A stretch of DNA of 64,000 bases from Streptomyces sp. HPF1205. GTDB lineage: Bacteria; Actinomycetota; Actinomycetes; Streptomycetales; Streptomycetaceae. Below are positions 44,910 through 53,758 of the stretch, one piece after another; position 1 is the first letter of the stretch, and each line of letters begins with the position of its first letter. The translations under genes were made by a program, and so were the position numbers. The DNA lies in NCBI RefSeq assembly GCF_020400825.1, contig NZ_JAINVH010000008.1, forward strand, positions 62,001 to 126,000, given 5' to 3'. The notes beneath the pieces were generated by a model that saw nothing but the letters and a program-made list of their open reading frames with translations, had not been told where the DNA came from and did not search any database.

Positions 44910-46298
44910 ATGGCGGAACGTCTGGTGGTCATCGGCGGTGACGCCGCGGGCATGTCGGCGGCGTCCCAGGCGAGGCGGCGCAGGAACGCCGACGACCTCG
45001 AGATCGTCGCCTTCGAGCGCGGCCGCCACACCTCCTACTCCGCCTGCGGCATTCCGTACTGGGTCGGCGGCGCCACCAGCGGGCCCGACGCGCTCATCGC
45101 CCGCACGGCCGACGAGCACCGGGCGCGGGGCATCGACGTAAGGCTCGGCACTGAGGTGACCGCCGTGGACCCGGCGGCGGGCCGGGTACTCGCCCGTGAC
45201 GCCGAGGGGCACGAGGCGTGGACCTCGTACGACCACCTGGTGCTCGCCACCGGCGCCGTACCGGTCCGCCCGCCGATCCCCGGCATCGGCGCGCCCGGTG
45301 TGTACGGCGTGCAGACCCTCGACGACGGCGAGGCGGTGCTGCGCGGCCTGGACCGCGGCGGCGTACGGCGGGCCGTGGTCGTCGGCGGCGGCTACATCGG
45401 CGTGGAGATGGCCGAGGCCATGCTGCTGCACGGGCTCGACGTGACGCTGGTGGACCGCGACGACGAGCCCATGAGCACCCTCGACCCGGACATGGGACGA
45501 CTGGTCCGCAAGGCCCTGGAAGGGCTCGGCGTGAAGGTCGCCTCGGGCGCCGCCGTGCGCGAAGTGCTGCTCGGCGGCGACGGCCGGGTACGGGCGGTCT
45601 CCACCGACGACGCCACCTACCCGGCCGATCTCGTGGTGCTCGGGCTCGGCGTCCGGCCGGGCACCGAGCTCGCCGCCGCCGCGGGGCTCCCGACGGGCGC
45701 GTACGGCGGGCTGCTGACCGACAGGTCGATGCGGGTGCGCGGCACCGAACGGATCTGGGCCGGCGGCGACTGCGTCGAGGTGTGGAACCTCGTCTCCGGG
45801 ACCCTCCAGCACATCCCGCTGGGCACCCACGCCAACAAGCACGGCCGGATCATCGGCACGAACATCGGCGGCGGGTACGCGACGTTCCCGGGGGTGGTGG
45901 GGACCGCCGTCAGCAAGGTGTGCGACGTGGAGATCGCCAGGACCGGCCTCAAGGAGTCCCAGGCCCGGGCGGCGGGCTTGCAGTACGTCAGCGCCGTCAT
46001 CGAGTCGACCAGCAGGGCGGGCTACTACCCGGACGCCGCTGCCATGACCGTCAAGGTCCTCGCCGAGCGCGGCACCGGACGCCTGCTGGGACTGCAGATC
46101 GTCGGCCGCGAGGGCGCGGCCAAGCGCGTCGACATCGGCGCCGTCGCGCTCACCGCCGGATTGACCGTGGACCGCATGGTCGATCTCGACCTCGGCTACG
46201 CACCGCCGTTCTCCCCCGTCTGGGATCCCGTGCTGATCGCGGCACGCAAAGCGGCGGAGGCGGTGGCGAAGGACCTCGCCCGGGAGCAGGCGCCTTAG
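44910..46298 (+). CDS. FAD-dependent pyridine nucleotide-disulfide oxidoreductase, CoA-disulfide reductase type
   Basis: 462 residues. VVIGGDAAGMSAASQARR is the FAD Rossmann motif, SACGIPYWVGG holds the single redox Cys characteristic of CoA-disulfide reductases and NADH oxidases, VVVGGGYIGVEMAEAM binds NAD(P)H, and IWAGGDCVEV is the second FAD contact. The C-terminal dimerisation domain includes TGLKESQARAAG and GRLLGLQIVG. It probably reduces a low-molecular disulfide or oxygen. In actinomycetes mycothiol predominates, so the true substrate is open. Confidence 0.9.
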   Translation: MAERLVVIGGDAAGMSAASQARRRRNADDLEIVAFERGRHTSYSACGIPYWVGGATSGPDALIARTADEHRARGIDVRLGTEVTAVDPAAGRVLARDAEGHEAWTSYDHLVLATGAVPVRPPIPGIGAPGVYGVQTLDDGEAVLRGLDRGGVRRAVVVGGGYIGVEMAEAMLLHGLDVTLVDRDDEPMSTLDPDMGRLVRKALEGLGVKVASGAAVREVLLGGDGRVRAVSTDDATYPADLVVLGLGVRPGTELAAAAGLPTGAYGGLLTDRSMRVRGTERIWAGGDCVEVWNLVSGTLQHIPLGTHANKHGRIIGTNIGGGYATFPGVVGTAVSKVCDVEIARTGLKESQARAAGLQYVSAVIESTSRAGYYPDAAAMTVKVLAERGTGRLLGLQIVGREGAAKRVDIGAVALTAGLTVDRMVDLDLGYAPPFSPVWDPVLIAARKAAEAVAKDLAREQAP

Positions 46299-46368
46299 AC
46301 GCGGCGGGCACGTCACGGCGGCTCGGCCCGGGACGCGGGTGGGGGCCCGTGGGGGCGCCGGGCCGCTG

Positions 46369-47289
46369 TCAGACCGGAGGGGCGGCCGCGGGCTGCGGGG
46401 CCGCGGCCAGCTTGCCGAGCGCTTCGAGCAGCGGCGGCAGGGCGGGGCCGCGGCCCACCGGCAGGACGTCCCCCGGGGCGTCGTCGAGCAGGACGAACGC
46501 CATGTCGTCGGTCCGGCCGACCAGGCTCCAGCCCGGGCCGTCCGCGCGCACGGCGCCATGGGCGGTCCGCACCCGGCCCGGTGGCGGGGGGTTGCGGACG
46601 TACTCCTCGGCCGCGGCCAGGACGCGGCGCACCCCTGGGTGCGAGACGGCCGGTGCCGCCGGCCCGCCACTGGGGCGGGCGGTCTCGGCGGCGTCCTCAG
46701 GACCGGCCGCGGTGCCGGAACCGGGACCGTCCGCCGTCTGCGCCTCGGCAGCGCTCGCCGTCCGCGGCTCGGCGTCCTCGGCGTCCTCGGCGACGGTACC
46801 GGCGCCGGGGAACTGGTCGCGCCACTCCCACCAGTGCACGGCTATCTCGTCGGCACCCAGCCGACGCTGCGGCGGCCCCCACGCCGAGGTGTCCGGCGGT
46901 GACAGGGGAGCGCGGCCGCCGGTCTCCTCGTCGGGGTCGTACGGGTCGGGGATGCCGGGAACGGCGACGGCCACCGGCAGCGGCCATCCGGGCAGCGAGG
47001 CCGCCATGCTGCTCTCGTCGGGCGACAGGTCGTACTCCAGGCCGCAGTCCCAGGCGGCGAGGGCACACGCCACCATGGCCGCGTCCGTGGTGGCGACCGT
47101 CCACCGGGCGCCGGTGCCGTCCTGGCCGAACACCAGCCCGTAGCCGGCCTCCAGCGGTTCCAGGCCGAGCTGCTCGCACGCCGCCGGATAGTCGTCGCCC
47201 AGCACACCGGGGAACTGGGCCGGCGTCAGCATCGCCGCCGTCAGCACGAACAGCGCGTCGTCGTCATCGGGAATCTCGCCCGCGGCCAC
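46369..47289 (-). CDS. Conserved Streptomyces protein of unknown function
   Basis: 306 residues, GTG 47289 with GGGAGGCG upstream. N-terminal ~170 residues look folded: LFVLTAAMLTPAQFPGVLGDDYPAAC, EAGYGLVFGQDGTGARWTVATTD, WDCGLEYDLSPDESSMA, PGWPLPVAVAVPGIPDPYD, then WGPPQRRLGADEIAVHWWEWRDQ. An acidic Ala/Glu-rich linker follows and the last 90 residues form a second small domain (SHPGVRRVLAAAEEYVRN, WSLVGRTDDMAFVLLDD). I recall similar proteins across Streptomyces but no function. Confidence 0.75.
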   Translation of the reverse strand: MAAGEIPDDDDALFVLTAAMLTPAQFPGVLGDDYPAACEQLGLEPLEAGYGLVFGQDGTGARWTVATTDAAMVACALAAWDCGLEYDLSPDESSMAASLPGWPLPVAVAVPGIPDPYDPDEETGGRAPLSPPDTSAWGPPQRRLGADEIAVHWWEWRDQFPGAGTVAEDAEDAEPRTASAAEAQTADGPGSGTAAGPEDAAETARPSGGPAAPAVSHPGVRRVLAAAEEYVRNPPPPGRVRTAHGAVRADGPGWSLVGRTDDMAFVLLDDAPGDVLPVGRGPALPPLLEALGKLAAAPQPAAAPPV

Positions 47290-47419
47290 CCGTCGCCTCC
47301 CTCTTGTGTCGTCCGCGCACCTTAACCAGCCGGTAACCGTCGCGTCGAGAGGGTGCGGAATCCATAAATCCGCAAGGTGATCCGATGCCGCACCGCCGGG
47401 TCGGCGTGCCGAGGCCGCT

Positions 47420-48028
47420 TCAGCGCCTCCTGACGGCGAGGACGAGGTAGCGCTCCTCGCCGTCGTCCAGCAGCGCCGGTTCCCAGCCGGCCCGGTCCAG
47501 CGCGCGAGCGATCCGCGGCCGGGCCCTGATGTCGTCGGGCCGCAGCTCATGGCCCCTGCGAGCGGCGAGGGCGGCCCGGCCGACGGGCTGGAACAGCGCC
47601 AGCCGCCCGCCGGGCACGGTCACCCTGGCCAACTCCCGCAGCCCCGCCAGGGGGTCGGGCAGATGGTGCACCAAACCGGCGGCGAACACGGCGTCGAACG
47701 CGCCGTCGCGCAGCGGCAGCCGCCCGCTGTCCGCCTCGACCAGGGCGCCCGCGGGGTCGCGGCCCAGCCTGACCGCCTCGCGCAGCATCTCGGGGGTCAG
47801 GTCGACGCCGACCACCGTCCCGTCCGGACCGACCGCCGCCCGCAGCAACGGCAGGGCCCGCGCCGTACCGCACCCCGCGTCGAGCGCCCGGCCGCCGGGT
47901 GGCGGTGCCAGTTCGGCGACGGCCGCCGCGTAGGCGGGATCGTCGCCGGGATACCGGTCCTCCCATCCGGCCGCCTTGGCCGCGAAGAACTCCCTGACCT
48001 GCCATCGTTCGTGCCCGTCACCGGCCAT
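47420..48028 (-). CDS. Class I SAM-dependent methyltransferase
   Basis: 202 residues from ATG 48028. ALDAGCGTARALPLL is motif I, VVGVDLTPEMLREAV motif II, FDAVFAAGLVHHLPDP motif IV and GGRLALFQPVGR motif post. The start VREFFAAKAAGWEDRYPGDD resembles small-molecule methyltransferases of the UbiE type. The substrate is unknown. Between it and the DUF6397-like gene lies 290 bp with a single DnaA-box-like sequence. Confidence 0.85.
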   Translation of the reverse strand: MAGDGHERWQVREFFAAKAAGWEDRYPGDDPAYAAAVAELAPPPGGRALDAGCGTARALPLLRAAVGPDGTVVGVDLTPEMLREAVRLGRDPAGALVEADSGRLPLRDGAFDAVFAAGLVHHLPDPLAGLRELARVTVPGGRLALFQPVGRAALAARRGHELRPDDIRARPRIARALDRAGWEPALLDDGEERYLVLAVRRR

Positions 48029-48320
48029 GGGTCATGGTGGCATGCCCACCGGCCGGACCGGTACGACACCACCGGGGCAGTCATCTGCCTGGCCGGGGCG
48101 TCGTCATGCACGCGCCGCGCCGAGGCCGGACCCCTCCTCCTCGCCCGGCCGGCGTCCTCCGCCCCGGTCCGCCGCGCCCCCCACCGCCGCGGGGTCCGGT
48201 CTTCGGTGCGGATCCCCACGGTCCCGACGGAGTTATCCACAGGCTCGCGGCGGCGTCATCACTCCAAGCGCTAGATTCATGACTGTCAGTGATCGAACGA
48301 GTGTGGGGGAGTCGAGGACA

Positions 48321-49451
48321 GTGAAAACGACGAAGGAGAGCCGGCAGGCCCTGTGGACACCGGGCGCGGGACAGGCGCTCGACCACGGCAGTGCGGACGG
48401 CGAGTTGGTGACGCTCGGCAGAGCGCGCGACGAACTCGGTCTGGACGAAGAGGATTTCCACCTCGCCGTCCAGGTCGGCGAAGTGCCGACGGTCGCCTGC
48501 GGCAGCGGACTGTGGAAGGTACGTGCCCGGGAGCTGGAGCGGCTGCGCGCGGCGGACGGCGGCCGGCAAGCGCTGCTCGCCCGGATCCAGTTGGTGAGCA
48601 GCGGCGAAGGCGCCAAGGCGATGGGGGTCGGTCGCGACCGCTTCACCAAGCTGGCCAGGACGGGCTTCGTCCGCCCGGTCCGCTGGTACGTCAACCGGTA
48701 CCGGGCGCTGGTGTGGATGTACCCGGCCAGGGAGCTGCGGGAGTTCGCCGAGGCCAACCCCGCGCTGATGACCGGGCCGCTGCCGGGCGCCCTGCGGGAG
48801 GCCGTCGAAGGGGGCGAGGACCTCAGGGGGCGCGGCTGGCGGGACCGGCGGGTCGCCCAACTGGTCCGCGACGCCTACGACGCCTGGGACGAAGCCGCGG
48901 TCTGGGCCGCCCTCCTGGGGCCGGAAAGGGTCCACGAGGCGGTACCCGACCCGTACGAACGCGGCAGGCTGCGTCGGCTGCGCGAGGCCCTGCCACCCGG
49001 CCGGGTGGGATTCGCCGCACCGGAACTGGTCAGGCGGCTCACCACCGCCGACCACCCGGAGGAGATCGCCACGGCGCTTGCCGCCCTGGCGGACGCGCTG
49101 GGCCGGGCCCGGGAGAGCCGGCCGGTCCTCCACCTGGTGGCGCCGGAGACCGTCCAGCCATCCCCTCCCGTGCCCGTTCCCCTGCCGGTGCCGGTACCGG
49201 GCCCTCGGGTCGGCGCCGCCGGCCTTTCGGGGCAGGCTCCGCCCGCGTGTGCGGCGCGCCCGGCGCCCGTTGCTTGCCCACCGCGGGCCGCGGCGGGCGG
49301 GCGGCGGGGGCTGCTCGGACTGCTGCGGGGCAGGCGATCAGCCGCCGATCCTGCGGAACAGCCCCTCCTGCATCACGGACACCAGAAGACGCCCGCTGCG
49401 GTCGAAGATCTGGCCGCGCGCCAACCCTCGGGCGCCGGTCGCGATGGGTGA
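48321..49451 (+). CDS. DUF6397-like HTH-containing protein with an unusual tail
   Basis: 376 residues. Homology-like pattern: LVTLGRARDELGLDEEDFHLAVQVGEV, LWKVRARELERLRAADG, EGAKAMGVGRDRFTKLARTGFVRPVRWYVNRYRALVWMY; two MerR-like helix-turn-helix units are suggested, typical of a Streptomyces family I remember as DUF6397. The end is odd: after PRAAAGGRRGLLGLLRGRR the frame continues 38 codons into the convergent tesB gene, giving a 114-bp overlap. A lost stop codon or frame error is possible. GTG 48321 is chosen; ATG 48279 is an alternative with -10-like TAGATT just upstream. Confidence 0.72.
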   Translation: MKTTKESRQALWTPGAGQALDHGSADGELVTLGRARDELGLDEEDFHLAVQVGEVPTVACGSGLWKVRARELERLRAADGGRQALLARIQLVSSGEGAKAMGVGRDRFTKLARTGFVRPVRWYVNRYRALVWMYPARELREFAEANPALMTGPLPGALREAVEGGEDLRGRGWRDRRVAQLVRDAYDAWDEAAVWAALLGPERVHEAVPDPYERGRLRRLREALPPGRVGFAAPELVRRLTTADHPEEIATALAALADALGRARESRPVLHLVAPETVQPSPPVPVPLPVPVPGPRVGAAGLSGQAPPACAARPAPVACPPRAAAGGRRGLLGLLRGRRSAADPAEQPLLHHGHQKTPAAVEDLAARQPSGAGRDG

Positions 49452-50228
49452 CTCCTGCTGGTAGAGGAACCATTCGTCGGTGCGGAACGGCCGGTGGAAC
49501 CACATGGCGTGGTCCAGCGAGGCCATGTCGAACCCCCGGGGGCCCCACAAGGGTTCGACCGGCACCCGGACCGCGTCGAGCAGCATCATGTCGCTCGCGT
49601 ACGTCAGGGCGCAGGTGTGCACGAGCGGGTCGTCGCCCAGATCGCCCGTCGCGCGCATCCACACCGCGCTGCGCGGCTCCGCGCCCTCGATCTCCCCGGG
49701 CGTCCAGCGCAGCCGCTCCACGTACCGGATGTCGAACGGCTGCCGGCGGGCCATCCGCTCAAGGGCCTCCGGCAGCACTCCGAGGTGCGCCCGGAGTTCG
49801 TCGGCCAGCCGCGGCAGACTCTCCGGCTCCGGCACCCCGGGCATGGGCAACTGGTGCTCGAAACCGGGCTCCGACCGATGGAAGGAGGCAGTCAAGTTGA
49901 AGATCGTCCGACCCTGCTGGATGGCCACCACCCGCCGGGTGGTGAAGGAACGGCCGTCGCGGACCCGCTCGACCTGGTACACGATGGGCACGCCCGGCCG
50001 GCCCGGCCGCAGGAAGTACGCGTGCAGGGAGTGCACCGGCCGAGTGCCGTCCGTGGTGCGGCCCGCGGCGACCAGTGCCTGCCCGGCCACCTGGCCGCCG
50101 AAGACCCGCTGCAGCCGCTCGTCGGGGCTGCGCCCGCGGAAGATGTCCTCCTCGATCCGCTCCAGATCCAGCAGGTCCACCAGACGCTCGGCGGGATTGC
50201 TCAGCGACTCGCCCTTGTCCTCGCCCAT
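49338..50228 (-). CDS. tesB: Acyl-CoA thioesterase II
   Basis: 296 residues. Double-hotdog TesB layout: QRVFGGQVAGQALVAAGRT and HSLHAYFLRPGRPGVPIVYQVER in the first half, GFDMASLDHAMWFHRPFRTDEWFLYQQESP in the second with the Asp-Thr/Gln active-site elements, and RGLARGQIFDRSGRLLVSVMQEG. It hydrolyses medium- or long-chain acyl-CoA. ATG 50228 lies one base after the helicase stop, so it is expressed with the helicase. (Blocks at residues ~38-56, 64-87, 231-260.). Confidence 0.93.
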   Translation of the reverse strand: MGEDKGESLSNPAERLVDLLDLERIEEDIFRGRSPDERLQRVFGGQVAGQALVAAGRTTDGTRPVHSLHAYFLRPGRPGVPIVYQVERVRDGRSFTTRRVVAIQQGRTIFNLTASFHRSEPGFEHQLPMPGVPEPESLPRLADELRAHLGVLPEALERMARRQPFDIRYVERLRWTPGEIEGAEPRSAVWMRATGDLGDDPLVHTCALTYASDMMLLDAVRVPVEPLWGPRGFDMASLDHAMWFHRPFRTDEWFLYQQESPIATGARGLARGQIFDRSGRLLVSVMQEGLFRRIGG

Positions 50229-50229
50229 G

Positions 50230-52743
50230 TCACAGCTCGCCCACGTCGGTGAGCCGGATGACCGCGCGGGCCTCCTCGTCGGAGGCGGCCAGGTCGACCT
50301 CGGCCGAGATGCCCCAGCCGTGGTCGCCCTCCGGATCGGCGAAGGTCTGCCGGACCCGCCACAGGCCGTGCTGCGGCACCTCCTCGATGAGCAGCAGCTT
50401 CGGGCCGCGCGCGTCAGGGCCGGTGCCCAGGTCGTCGTACTCCTCCCAGTAGGCGTCCATCGCGTCCGCCCACCTGTCCGCGTCCCAGCCGGCGTCGGCG
50501 TCGAGCTCACCGAGCTGGTCGTACTTCTCCAGCGCGGCCAGTTCGACGCGGCGGAACATGGCGTTGCGCACCAGCACACGGAAGGCGCGGGAGTTGGCCG
50601 TGACGGGCTTGACCTGGTCGGCCCGCTCGGCGGCCTCCTCGGCGCTCTCCTCCTCGGGGTTGGCCAGCTGCTCCCATTCGTCGAGCAGGCTGGAGTCCAC
50701 CTGCCGCACGAGTTCGCCGAGCCACGCGATGAGGTCCTGCAGGTCCTCGGACTTCAGGTCGTCCGGCACGGTGTGTTCCAGGGCCTTGTAGGCGCTCGCG
50801 AGGTAGCGCAGCACGATGCCCTCGGTGCGGGCGAGCTCGTAGAAGGAGACGAACTCGGAGAAGGTCATCGCCCGCTCGTACATGTCGCGCACGATCGACT
50901 TCGGCGACAGCGGATGGTCGCCGACCCACGGGTGGCTCCTGCGGTAGAGGCCGTAGGCGTGCAGCAGCAGTTCCTCCAGCGGCTTGGCGTAGGTCACGTC
51001 CTGGAGCCGCTCCATGCGCTCCTCGTACTCGACGCCCTCGGCCTTCATCGCCGCCACCGCCTCCCCGCGCGCCTTGTTCTCCTGGGCGGCGAGGATCTGG
51101 CGCGGGTCGTCCAGGGTGGATTCCACCACCGACACCATGTCGAGGGCGTAGGAAGGGGAGTCGGGGTCGAGGAGTTCGAAGGAGGCCAGGGCGAAAGTGG
51201 ACAGCGGCTGGTTGAGTGCGAAGTCCTGCTGGAGGTCGACGGTGAGCCGGACGATCCTGCCCTCGGCGTCCGGCTCGTCGAGCCGCTCCACCACGCCGCC
51301 GGACAGCAGCGAACGGTAGATGGCGATGGCCCGGCGGATGTGCCGCAACTGGGACCGCCGGTCCTCGTGGTTGTCCTCCAGCAGCCGCCGCATGGCGTCG
51401 AAGGCGTTCCCCGGACGGGCGATGACCGACAGCAGCATCGCGTGCGTGACCCGGAAGCGGGAGGTCAGCGGCTCCGGCTCGGAGGCGATCAGCTTCTCGA
51501 AGGTGTTCTGGGACCAGCTGACGAAACCCTCGGGCGCCTTCTTGCGGACCACCTTGCGGCGCTTCTTCGGGTCGTCGCCCGCCTTGGCCAGGGCCTTCTC
51601 GTTCTCGATGACGTGCTCGGGCGCCTGGGCCACCACCAGGCCCGCGGTGTCGAACCCGGCCCGGCCCGCGCGGCCGGCGATCTGGTGGAACTCGCGGGCC
51701 CGCAGCACCCGCACCCGCTGCCCGTCGTACTTGGTCAACGCGGTGAACAGCACCGTGCGGATGGGTACGTTGACCCCCACGCCCAAGGTGTCGGTCCCGC
51801 AGATGACCTTGAGCAGTCCGGCCTGGGCGAGCTTCTCCACCAGCCGCCGGTACTTGGGGAGCATCCCGGCGTGGTGCACTCCGATGCCGTGCCGCACGAA
51901 GCGGGACAGGTTGCGGCCGAAGGCGGTGGTGAAGCGGAAGTTGCCGATGAGGGCGGCGATCGCGTCCTTCTCCTGGCGCGAGCACATGTTGATGCTCATC
52001 AGCGCCTGCGCCCTTTCCACGGCGGCGGCCTGGGTGAAGTGGACGATGTAGACCGGCGACTGGCGGGTCTCCAGGAGTTCGGTGAGGGTCTCGGTCAGCG
52101 CGGTGGTGCGGTACTCGTAGCTCAGCGGGACCGGGCGGGTCGCGGACCGTACGACCGCCGTGGGACGGCCGGTGCGCCGGGTCAGGTCCTCCTCGAAGCG
52201 GGAGACGTCGCCCAGCGTCGCCGACATCAGCAGGAACTGCGCCTGCGGCAGCTCCAGCAGCGGGATCTGCCAGGCCCAGCCGCGGTCGGGCTCGGCGTAG
52301 AAGTGGAACTCGTCCATGACGACCTGCCCCACGTCGGCGTTCTTGCCGTCGCGCAGGGCGATGGAGGCCAGCACCTCGGCCGTGCAGCAGATCACGGGAG
52401 CGTCCGGGTTGACCGACGCGTCGCCCGTGAGCATGCCGACGTTCTCGGTGCCGAACAGCTTGCACAGGTCGAAGAACTTCTCCGAGACCAGCGCCTTGAT
52501 CGGGGCGGTGTAGAAGGTGACCTCGTCCCGGGCCAGCGCCGCGAAGTGCGCACCGGCCGCGACCAGGCTCTTTCCCGAGCCGGTCGGGGTGGAGAGGATC
52601 ACGTTCGCCCCCGAGACCACCTCGATCAGCGCCTCCTCCTGGGCGGGGTACAAGGAGATGCCCTGCCCCTCGGCCCATGTCGAGAACGCTTCGAAGAGGG
52701 CATCGGGATCGGGCTCGCTCGGCAACTGATCGATGAGGGTCAC
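50230..52743 (-). CDS. DEAD/DEAH-box helicase with DUF3516-type C-terminus
   Basis: 837 residues. Walker A STPTGSGKSLVAAGAH, motif Ia TAPIKALVSEKF, DEAD-like box VVMDEFHFY, motif III LLMSATLGD, then C-terminal helicase blocks HHAGMLPKYRRLVE, ICGTDTLGVGVN and HQIAGRAGRAGFD (QxxGRxGR). This is the superfamily 2 Ski2/Mtr4-like architecture, and the ~350-residue C-terminal part corresponds to DUF3516. It likely remodels RNA in turnover or translation. GTG 52743 is the most probable start; its GGAGG is too close, and CAAGAT 6 nt upstream suggests a leaderless start instead. Confidence 0.88.
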   Translation of the reverse strand: MTLIDQLPSEPDPDALFEAFSTWAEGQGISLYPAQEEALIEVVSGANVILSTPTGSGKSLVAAGAHFAALARDEVTFYTAPIKALVSEKFFDLCKLFGTENVGMLTGDASVNPDAPVICCTAEVLASIALRDGKNADVGQVVMDEFHFYAEPDRGWAWQIPLLELPQAQFLLMSATLGDVSRFEEDLTRRTGRPTAVVRSATRPVPLSYEYRTTALTETLTELLETRQSPVYIVHFTQAAAVERAQALMSINMCSRQEKDAIAALIGNFRFTTAFGRNLSRFVRHGIGVHHAGMLPKYRRLVEKLAQAGLLKVICGTDTLGVGVNVPIRTVLFTALTKYDGQRVRVLRAREFHQIAGRAGRAGFDTAGLVVAQAPEHVIENEKALAKAGDDPKKRRKVVRKKAPEGFVSWSQNTFEKLIASEPEPLTSRFRVTHAMLLSVIARPGNAFDAMRRLLEDNHEDRRSQLRHIRRAIAIYRSLLSGGVVERLDEPDAEGRIVRLTVDLQQDFALNQPLSTFALASFELLDPDSPSYALDMVSVVESTLDDPRQILAAQENKARGEAVAAMKAEGVEYEERMERLQDVTYAKPLEELLLHAYGLYRRSHPWVGDHPLSPKSIVRDMYERAMTFSEFVSFYELARTEGIVLRYLASAYKALEHTVPDDLKSEDLQDLIAWLGELVRQVDSSLLDEWEQLANPEEESAEEAAERADQVKPVTANSRAFRVLVRNAMFRRVELAALEKYDQLGELDADAGWDADRWADAMDAYWEEYDDLGTGPDARGPKLLLIEEVPQHGLWRVRQTFADPEGDHGWGISAEVDLAASDEEARAVIRLTDVGEL

Positions 52744-52878
52744 CCCTCCATCTTGCCCGTACCGGCCGTCGGCGGCGGAACCGGAGGTGGAGAGCGTGAT
52801 CACCGCCGGTAGGGTGTGCGATCGATGAAGCGTCAACTGCGCCTGCGGGCGGCGGTAGAGGGGGGACTGAGCACCACC

Positions 52879-53673
52879 ATGATGGGACCTGCGCACTCAC
52901 TGTCGGGGGCAACGGCCTGGCTGCTCACCGGGGCGGTCGCGGCCGGGTACGGGCACCCGATGCCATGGCCGACGCTGGTGGTCGGCGCGCTGATCTGCGC
53001 GGGCGCCGCCCTGGCACCCGACCTCGACCACCAGGCGGCCACGATCTCGCGGGCCTTCGGGCCCGTCTCGCGGGTCCTGTGCGGCCTCATCGACGGGATC
53101 GCCCACGCCGCCTACAAGGCGACCCGGAAGAACGGCGACCCCCGCCGGTCCGGTGGACACCGCACCTTGACCCACACCTGGCCGTGGGCGCTCCTGCTCG
53201 GCACCGGGTGCTCGGCAGCCGCCGTCTACGGTGGGCGTTGGGCGGTGCTGGCCATCCTGTTCGTACACATGGTGCTGGCCGTCGAGGGCCTGCTGTGGCG
53301 GCAGGCGAGGGTGTCCAGCGATGTCCTGGTCTGGCTGCTGGGCGCCTCCAGCGCCTGGGTGCTGGCCGATGTCCTGGACGACCCGGGCAACGGCAAGGAG
53401 TGGCTGTTCACCCACCCCGGTCAGCACTACATGTGGATCGGCCTGCCGATCGTGCTCGGCGCGCTCGTGCACTGCGTCGGGGACGCGCTGACCGTGTCCG
53501 GCTGCCCGATCCTGTGGCCGATACCCGTCGGCCGCAAGCGGTGGTATCCGGTGGGTCCGCCGAAGTTCATGCGGTTCCGGGCCGGGAGCTGGGTCGAGGT
53601 CAAGGTGCTCACCCCGGTGTTCTTCCTGGTCGGCGGGGCGAGCACGCTCGGCGCGCTGGGAGTCTTCGGCTGA
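52879..53673 (+). CDS. Membrane-bound metal-dependent hydrolase (YdjM/DUF457 type)
   Basis: 264 residues. GPAHSLSGATAWLL at the start, LAPDLDHQAATISR (DxDH metal motif) and SGGHRTLTHTWPWALLLG (HRxxTHT) are the conserved histidine/aspartate blocks of the YdjM/LexA-regulated hydrolase family. About five membrane helices surround them. The substrate is unknown; some members are lipid or phosphate hydrolases. ATG 52879 or 52882 is favoured over ATG 52825, since family members begin at MMGPAHS. It ends inside a heptanucleotide repeat. Confidence 0.82.
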   Translation: MMGPAHSLSGATAWLLTGAVAAGYGHPMPWPTLVVGALICAGAALAPDLDHQAATISRAFGPVSRVLCGLIDGIAHAAYKATRKNGDPRRSGGHRTLTHTWPWALLLGTGCSAAAVYGGRWAVLAILFVHMVLAVEGLLWRQARVSSDVLVWLLGASSAWVLADVLDDPGNGKEWLFTHPGQHYMWIGLPIVLGALVHCVGDALTVSGCPILWPIPVGRKRWYPVGPPKFMRFRAGSWVEVKVLTPVFFLVGGASTLGALGVFG

Positions 53674-53717
53674 CGGCTGACGGCTGACGGCTGACGGCTG
53701 ACGGCTGACGGCTGACG
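53668..53717. repeat. Heptanucleotide tandem repeat GGCTGAC
   Basis: Seven perfect copies of GGCTGAC run from 53668 to 53716. The TGA inside the first copy is the stop of the hydrolase gene. The tract lies between convergent genes. Confidence 0.95.
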
Positions 53718-53724
53718 GCGGCGG

Positions 53725-53750
53725 CGCGGCCGCGGGCGCCCGCGGCCGCG
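53725..53750. terminator. Bidirectional palindrome between convergent genes
   Basis: A perfect 26-bp palindrome made only of G and C separates the hydrolase and ABC exporter genes and follows the heptanucleotide tract. Confidence 0.7.
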
Positions 53751-53758
53751 GCGAGCGG

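Noticed and set aside
48233..48241. Perfect DnaA box TTATCCACA
   Set aside because: A single box without a cluster, dnaA or dnaN nearby; not evidence for oriC.
49480..52812. 1,110-codon open frame antisense to tesB and the helicase
   Set aside because: Composition (Val/Gly/His/Arg-rich) is that of an antisense shadow; the opposite strand carries intact helicase and thioesterase motifs.
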